Source: Clostridia bacterium (GTDB taxonomy: Bacteria; Bacillota_E; RBS10-35; JAJYVN01). Taken from it: 8,099 bases of DNA. A program made the position numbers and the translations under genes. How positions within the stretch are numbered: position 1 is the first letter of the stretch; each line of letters starts with the position of its first letter. Positions 4,696 through 8,099 of the stretch are shown here, in pieces. A model generated the notes under the pieces. The model searched no databases and had not been told where the DNA came from. It saw only the letters and a program-made list of their open reading frames with translations. The DNA lies in the NCBI GenBank assembly GCA_027335545.1, contig DAHWHV010000231.1, positions 1-8,099 of the forward strand. The letters run 5' to 3'.

Positions 4696-5310
4696 TCAGG
4701 TGCTGGGCAGACCCGCCGTGTACCGGGCCTCATAGGCGGAGATGGCGTCGCCCTGCTGCAGCGTCCGGCCGATGTCGTCCAGGCCGGCCAGGAGCGATGC
4801 GCGGCGGTAGGGGTCGATGGCAAAGGGCTGGCGCCAGCCCGCGCCGTCGCGCACCTCGCAGGCCTCCAGGTCGACGGTCAGCGTGTAGCCGGCGGCGCCG
4901 GCCGCCCGGATGCGGCCGAACAGCCCCGCCACGGCCTCCGCCTGCAGCCGTACCGGCAGGATGCCGTTCTGGAAGCAGTTGTTGTAAAAGATGTCCGCGA
5001 AGGACGGGGCGATCAGGGCGCGGAAGCCGTAGTCCAGCAGGGCCCAGGGGGCGTGCTCCCGGGAGCTGCCGCAACCGAAGTTCGGTCCCGCGACCAGGAT
5101 GGTGGCCCCCGCGCACTCGGGCCGGTTCAACTCGAAGTCGGCGCGCGGCGTCTCGCCGTCGGCCTCGTAGCGCCAGTCGTAGAAGAGCGCGGGGCCGAAG
5201 CCGGTCCGGGTGATCCGCTTCAGGAACTGCTTGGGGATGATCTGGTCGGTGTCCACGTTCACGCGGTCCAGCGGGGCCACGCGGCCGGTGTGCACGCGAA
5301 AGGGCGTCAT
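4696..5310 (-). CDS. leuD: 3-isopropylmalate dehydratase small subunit
   Basis: Small subunit (swivelling domain) of isopropylmalate isomerase, which with LeuC converts 2-isopropylmalate to 3-isopropylmalate in leucine synthesis. It has 204 residues, normal for the family. The signature NVDTDQIIPKQFLKR is at 18-32, DWRY at 46-49 and the substrate-binding loop GPNFGCGSSREHAPWAL at 75-91, followed by the IAPSFADIFYNNCFQNGILPV stretch. It fits the large (about 200-residue) bacterial type that partners long LeuC proteins rather than the short archaeal type. ATG at 5310 is preceded by GGGAGGG with about 7 nt spacing; the open frame extends upstream without similarity. It lies on the same strand as leuC but about 1.2 kb away, with a methyltransferase gene and a 372-bp gap between, so it may need its own promoter. 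Confidence 0.97.
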   Translation of the reverse strand: MTPFRVHTGRVAPLDRVNVDTDQIIPKQFLKRITRTGFGPALFYDWRYEADGETPRADFELNRPECAGATILVAGPNFGCGSSREHAPWALLDYGFRALIAPSFADIFYNNCFQNGILPVRLQAEAVAGLFGRIRAAGAAGYTLTVDLEACEVRDGAGWRQPFAIDPYRRASLLAGLDDIGRTLQQGDAISAYEARYTAGLPST

Positions 5311-5682
5311 CGGCGTTCCCTCCCAAGCACTCTGGGGCACTCCGGGGCCTTGCGCTTCGGGGCATGTTGCGAGCATGCGGGCCAGATGGCCGCGGGAGTC
5401 CGGCCGGGCACCGCGCGCCGCGGCCGTGCGTCCAGGGGCGGCGGAGGCATCCCGGTCTCCCGTTCCTCTCCGGGCTCCGGGCCCCTCCGGGCCCCACCTG
5501 CCCGGCGGAGCCCCGGCCTGGCCTCCCCGCCTGGAGCCGCGTCTCCCGTCCCGGTTTCTGGAGCCCCGCCGCTCGGCACCCCCCGGGTGGGATGGTCGGC
5601 TGCCCCGACTCGCGGGGACCCCGCGTCCCGGCCGGCGGCTGCTGAGGCGGGGCCGCCGGGGAGCCCGTCGCCCCGCCCCCGG
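5311..5682. other. Gene-free 372-bp stretch upstream of leuD
   Basis: No frame here shows protein similarity or plausible composition on either strand. The stretch is strongly strand-asymmetric, with pyrimidine-rich blocks on the plus strand (about 5446-5560). It contains repeats of CCGGGCTCC/CCGGGCCCC type around 5469-5496 and two copies of GTCTCCCGT (5455-5463 and 5541-5549). I looked for a T-box (none of the conserved AGGGTGGNACCGCG-type sequence) and for an obvious promoter and found neither. It could hold a leuD leader, a promoter or the remains of a lost gene. Confidence 0.5.
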
Positions 5683-6453
5683 TCAGGGCCGCCTGCGCCA
5701 CACGGCGATCCCGAGCTCCATCCGGATGCGCCCGTCCTCCAGGCCGAAGATGCGCGGGCCCTCAGAGGGGGACTCGGCCAGCAGGCGCGTGATCAGCGCC
5801 CGCTGGGCCGCTCCGCCGGAGCCGCGCGTCAGCCACTCCTCGAAGTCGATGTCGTAGGCCCGCGTCTCCCGGTGGACCACCTCCAGCGGCCCCGCGGGGC
5901 CGCTGACCTCCCCGCCCAGGCCGAAGAAGGCCCCCGGGGACAGGGAGAGCCAGTGTGAAGGATCCCGCAGGCGCTCGATGTCGTGGTGCCAGGCGGCCGT
6001 GCGCGAGTCGGCGGAGGTGAGGTGGTCGGCGACCGCCACCGTTCCGCCGGGCCGCACCACGCGCGCCATCTCCCGCACAACGCGGGCCGGGGCCGGGATG
6101 TGGTGCAAGGAGAAGCGGGTCACCGCCCCGTCGAAGGCGGCGTCGGGGAAGGGTAGCGCGGCGGCGTCCCCCGCGACGAAGCGCAGTCCGGGCAGGCCCG
6201 CGGCCTCGGCCGTGGCCTTGGCCACCATGGCGGGGGTCAGGTCGACGCCGACCACCGCGCCCACGCGCCCGGCCAGGGCCCGGCTGACGATGCCGGGCCC
6301 GCAGGCCACATCCAGCCAGGCCTGCCCGGGCGCCAGCGGCAACGCGAGCAGCAACGCCTCCAGCGTCGCCGCGTGCTGGTACACGGACGCCCGGGCGAAG
6401 GCCTCCGCCTGATGCGTGAATTCCGCGCGGATCGCCTGCCCGACCTCGTCCAC
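5683..6453 (-). CDS. Class I SAM-dependent methyltransferase
   Basis: A 256-residue cytoplasmic enzyme with a UbiE/methyltransf_11-like Rossmann core. Motif I is LDVACGPG (47-54), the acidic residue closing strand 2 is Asp71 in GVDLTPAM, then GDAAALPFPDAAFD (95-108), HHIP (117-120) and RVVRPGGTVAVADH (131-144). The N-terminus (IRAEFTHQAEAFARASVY) resembles many uncharacterised methyltransferases of this class. The substrate cannot be told; small-molecule or quinone-type acceptors are possible. The start is GTG 6453 (GAGGGGG about 8 nt upstream) or GTG 6462, which adds three residues and uses GGGAGGG at a longer distance. It sits 80 nt after leuC and well before leuD on the same strand, so it probably shares the leuC transcript, though it has no known role in leucine synthesis. 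Confidence 0.9.
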   Translation of the reverse strand: MDEVGQAIRAEFTHQAEAFARASVYQHAATLEALLLALPLAPGQAWLDVACGPGIVSRALAGRVGAVVGVDLTPAMVAKATAEAAGLPGLRFVAGDAAALPFPDAAFDGAVTRFSLHHIPAPARVVREMARVVRPGGTVAVADHLTSADSRTAAWHHDIERLRDPSHWLSLSPGAFFGLGGEVSGPAGPLEVVHRETRAYDIDFEEWLTRGSGGAAQRALITRLLAESPSEGPRIFGLEDGRIRMELGIAVWRRRP

Positions 6454-6478
6454 GCCTCCCACCCCCTCTGTCCCTCCC

Positions 6479-6507
6479 GGGCCCGGCACCCGCGGGTCCC
6501 GGCGCCC
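6479..6507 (-). repeat. Imperfect hairpin between leuC and the methyltransferase gene
   Basis: Nearly self-complementary sequence running from GGGC to GCCC around the perfect 10-bp palindrome ACCCGCGGGT (6488-6497). It lies 27 nt after the leuC stop and directly upstream of the methyltransferase ribosome site (6472-6478). It could weaken read-through or mark an RNA processing point. There is no U-run. Confidence 0.3.
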
Positions 6508-6533
6508 GGAGCGGCCGGCCCCGCCCCCGGCCC

Positions 6534-7952
6534 TCAGACCAGGGCGAGTTCCCACTCCCGCACGTCGACGAAGTGCCCCTCCAACGCGGTGGCGGCCGCC
6601 ATGATCGGGGAGACTAGGTGGGTCCGCCCGCCGCGCCCCTGACGGCCCTCGAAGTTCCGGTTGGAGGTCGAGGCGCACCGTTCGCCGGGCTGCAGGATGT
6701 CGGGGTTCATGCCCAGGCACATGCTGCACCCCGACTCGCGCCAATCGAAGCCGGCCGCGCGGAAGAGCGCGTCGAGGCCCTCGGCCTCGGCCTGCGCCTT
6801 GACGGCCTGGCTACCCGGGACCACCATCGCCCGCACGCCGGCGGCGACGTGCCGTCCCCGCACCACGGCAGCGGCGGCCCGCAGGTCCTCGATGCGGGCG
6901 TTGGTGCAGGACCCCAGGAACACGCGGTCCACGGCGATGCCCTGGATCGGGGTGCCCGGTTGCAGGTCCATGTAGACCAGGGCCCGTTCCGCCGCCCGCC
7001 GCTCGTCGGGGTCGGTGAAGCCGGCGGGGTCCGGCACCCGGCCGTCGATGCCCACGACCATCCCCGGGCTCGTCCCCCAGGTGACCTGCGGGGCCAGGCG
7101 TCCGGCGTCCAGGACCACGCTGCGGTCGAAGGCTGCTCCAGGATCGCTCGGCAACGCCTGCCACTGCTCCAGGGCCCGCTCCCAATCCCGACCCCGGGGG
7201 GCGTGCGGCCGGCCCTCCACGTAGGCGAAGGTCGCCTCGTCCGGGGCGATCAGCCCCGCGCGCGCCCCCGCCTCGATGGACATGTTGCAGATGGTCATCC
7301 GGTTCTCCATGGTCAGGCTCCGCAGCGCCGGGCCCCGGTACTCCACCACGTAGCCCGTCGCCCCGGCGGTTCCGATCTGGCCGATGATCGCCAGGATGAC
7401 GTCCTTGGCCGTGACGCCATAGGGCAGGCTTCCGTCCACCCGGATCTCCATCGTCTTGGGTCGCGCCTGCCAGAGGCACTGGGTGGCCAGGACGTGCTCG
7501 ACCTCGCTGGTGCCGATGCCGAAGGCCAGGGCGCCAAAGGCCCCGTGGGTGCTGGTGTGGCTGTCGCCGCAGACGATCGTCTTGCCGGGCAGCGTCAGGC
7601 CCTGCTCGGGGCCGATCACGTGGACGATGCCCTGGCCGGGGTCGTCCAGGCCGTACAGCTGGATGCCGAAGTCGCGGCAGTTCTGCGCCAGCGTCTCGAT
7701 CTGCTTGGCCGACACGGCGTCGGCGATGGGCCGGGCGCGCCCCTCGGTGGGCACGTTGTGGTCCACGGTCGCGAAGGTGCGATCGGGGCGGCGCACCGTC
7801 CGTCCCGCGAGACGCAGGCCCTCGAAGGCTTGCGGCGAGGTCACCTCGTGGACCAGGTGGAGGTCGATGTACAGGAGCGCGGGTGCCCCGGGGGCCTGGG
7901 TCACCACGTGCCGGTCCCAGATCTTCTCGAACAGCGTCTGCGGCGTCGGCAT
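6534..7952 (-). CDS. leuC: 3-isopropylmalate dehydratase large subunit
   Basis: Catalytic [4Fe-4S] subunit of isopropylmalate isomerase, an aconitase-family enzyme of leucine synthesis that works with LeuD. Its 472 residues match the long bacterial LeuC type (E. coli about 466). The N-terminus [12 protein letters not shown] is characteristic, followed by VDHNVPT (63-69), [31 protein letters not shown] (128-158) and [17 protein letters not shown] (223-239). The three cluster ligands are present: Cys349 in [11 protein letters not shown], and Cys409 and Cys412 in [15 protein letters not shown] 7952 follows GGGAGGG with about 7 nt spacing; 22 codons of open frame upstream are not family-like. A TAGCAT hexamer (7972-7977, minus) is a weak -10 candidate, and an inverted repeat lies at 8021-8039. 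As an oxidant- and NO-sensitive Fe-S enzyme, it is a possible client of the Fe-S genes in the left part of the window. Confidence 0.98.
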   Translation of the reverse strand: MPTPQTLFEKIWDRHVVTQAPGAPALLYIDLHLVHEVTSPQAFEGLRLAGRTVRRPDRTFATVDHNVPTEGRARPIADAVSAKQIETLAQNCRDFGIQLYGLDDPGQGIVHVIGPEQGLTLPGKTIVCGDSHTSTHGAFGALAFGIGTSEVEHVLATQCLWQARPKTMEIRVDGSLPYGVTAKDVILAIIGQIGTAGATGYVVEYRGPALRSLTMENRMTICNMSIEAGARAGLIAPDEATFAYVEGRPHAPRGRDWERALEQWQALPSDPGAAFDRSVVLDAGRLAPQVTWGTSPGMVVGIDGRVPDPAGFTDPDERRAAERALVYMDLQPGTPIQGIAVDRVFLGSCTNARIEDLRAAAAVVRGRHVAAGVRAMVVPGSQAVKAQAEAEGLDALFRAAGFDWRESGCSMCLGMNPDILQPGERCASTSNRNFEGRQGRGGRTHLVSPIMAAATALEGHFVDVREWELALV

Positions 7953-8020
7953 GACGGTCCCTCCCGCCCGGATGCTACCGGAAGGTGTGGCGCAGGGGAA
8001 TTCCGAAGTTCTGGGCAAAG

Positions 8021-8039
8021 CGATCGGCGTTCCCGATCG
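8021..8039. repeat. Inverted repeat upstream of leuC
   Basis: A perfect 7-bp inverted repeat, CGATCGG and CCGATCG around a 5-nt spacer, lies about 70 nt before the leuC start. Its position suits an operator or a leader hairpin, or it may close a gene beyond the right edge. No regulator can be named from the window. Confidence 0.4.
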
Positions 8040-8099
8040 GACGGGTCGGGCGGCGTCCGCCGCGGGGCCGGGCCGGTGCGCCGGTGCCGGCGCGGGCCC

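Noticed and set aside
4660..5958. 432-codon plus-strand open frame over leuD
   Set aside because: It lies antisense to the well-supported leuD and to the end of the methyltransferase gene. Its product has no family features and is composed of GC-driven residues.
7848..7858. GAGGTCACCTC palindrome as another regulator site
   Set aside because: It lies inside leuC coding sequence and lacks the GTGAC-N4-GTCAC layout.
1..8099. CRISPR arrays, insertion sequences, phage or toxin-antitoxin genes
   Set aside because: No regularly spaced repeats, transposase-like or phage-like frames were seen. Apart from the hairpin element at 4344-4441, nothing suggests a mobile element.

Overview
The window is very GC-rich (clearly above 70% G+C by eye, with runs of GC-only codons) and bacterial: Shine-Dalgarno sequences of the GGAGG type, many GTG and some TTG starts, tightly packed genes. 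The 7Fe ferredoxin belongs to the short Bacillus schlegelii/Thermus type, which together with the base composition suggests a high-GC, probably thermophilic aerobic or facultative bacterium (a Thermaerobacter-like Bacillota lineage is one guess). The taxonomy is inference only.

Left part, 222-3234: a redox/Fe-S module. On the minus strand a probable transcription unit runs from a promoter near 1895: a two-domain DUF2249 protein (1832-1296), a Crp/Fnr-family regulator (about 1242-553), a 7Fe ferredoxin (506-267) and an 18-bp hairpin just after the ferredoxin stop (259-222). Upstream lies a second two-domain DUF2249 gene on the minus strand (2557-1940). Divergent from it, on the plus strand, is a DUF59/MIP18-type Fe-S assembly factor (2815-3234) with an unusual tetrapeptide-repeat N-terminus.

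The strongest regulatory signal is a pair of matching promoters. The 14-bp inverted repeat GTGAC-N4-GTCAC occurs in front of the DUF59 gene and in front of the first DUF2249 gene. In both cases it is followed after exactly 22 bp by the same -10-like hexamer TACGCT, which puts the operator at about -41.5 (class II activator position). The regulator encoded in the module has a CRP-type recognition helix (SRETVTR) suited to a GTGA half-site, but it lacks the residues CRP uses to hold cAMP. The simplest reading is an autoregulated redox- or NO-responsive regulon for Fe-S cluster supply or repair.

Middle, 3235-4695: an AlkA-type DNA-3-methyladenine glycosylase on the plus strand. Its reading frame continues about 75 codons past the conserved domain through a 98-nt nested inverted repeat that looks like a structured RNA or a small inserted palindromic element. 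A gene-free convergent stretch with GC hairpins follows.

Right part, 4696-8099: minus-strand leucine biosynthesis genes, leuC (7952-6534) and leuD (5310-4696), for the two subunits of 3-isopropylmalate dehydratase. They are separated by an unrelated SAM-dependent methyltransferase gene (about 6453-5683) and by a 372-bp stretch without a recognisable gene.
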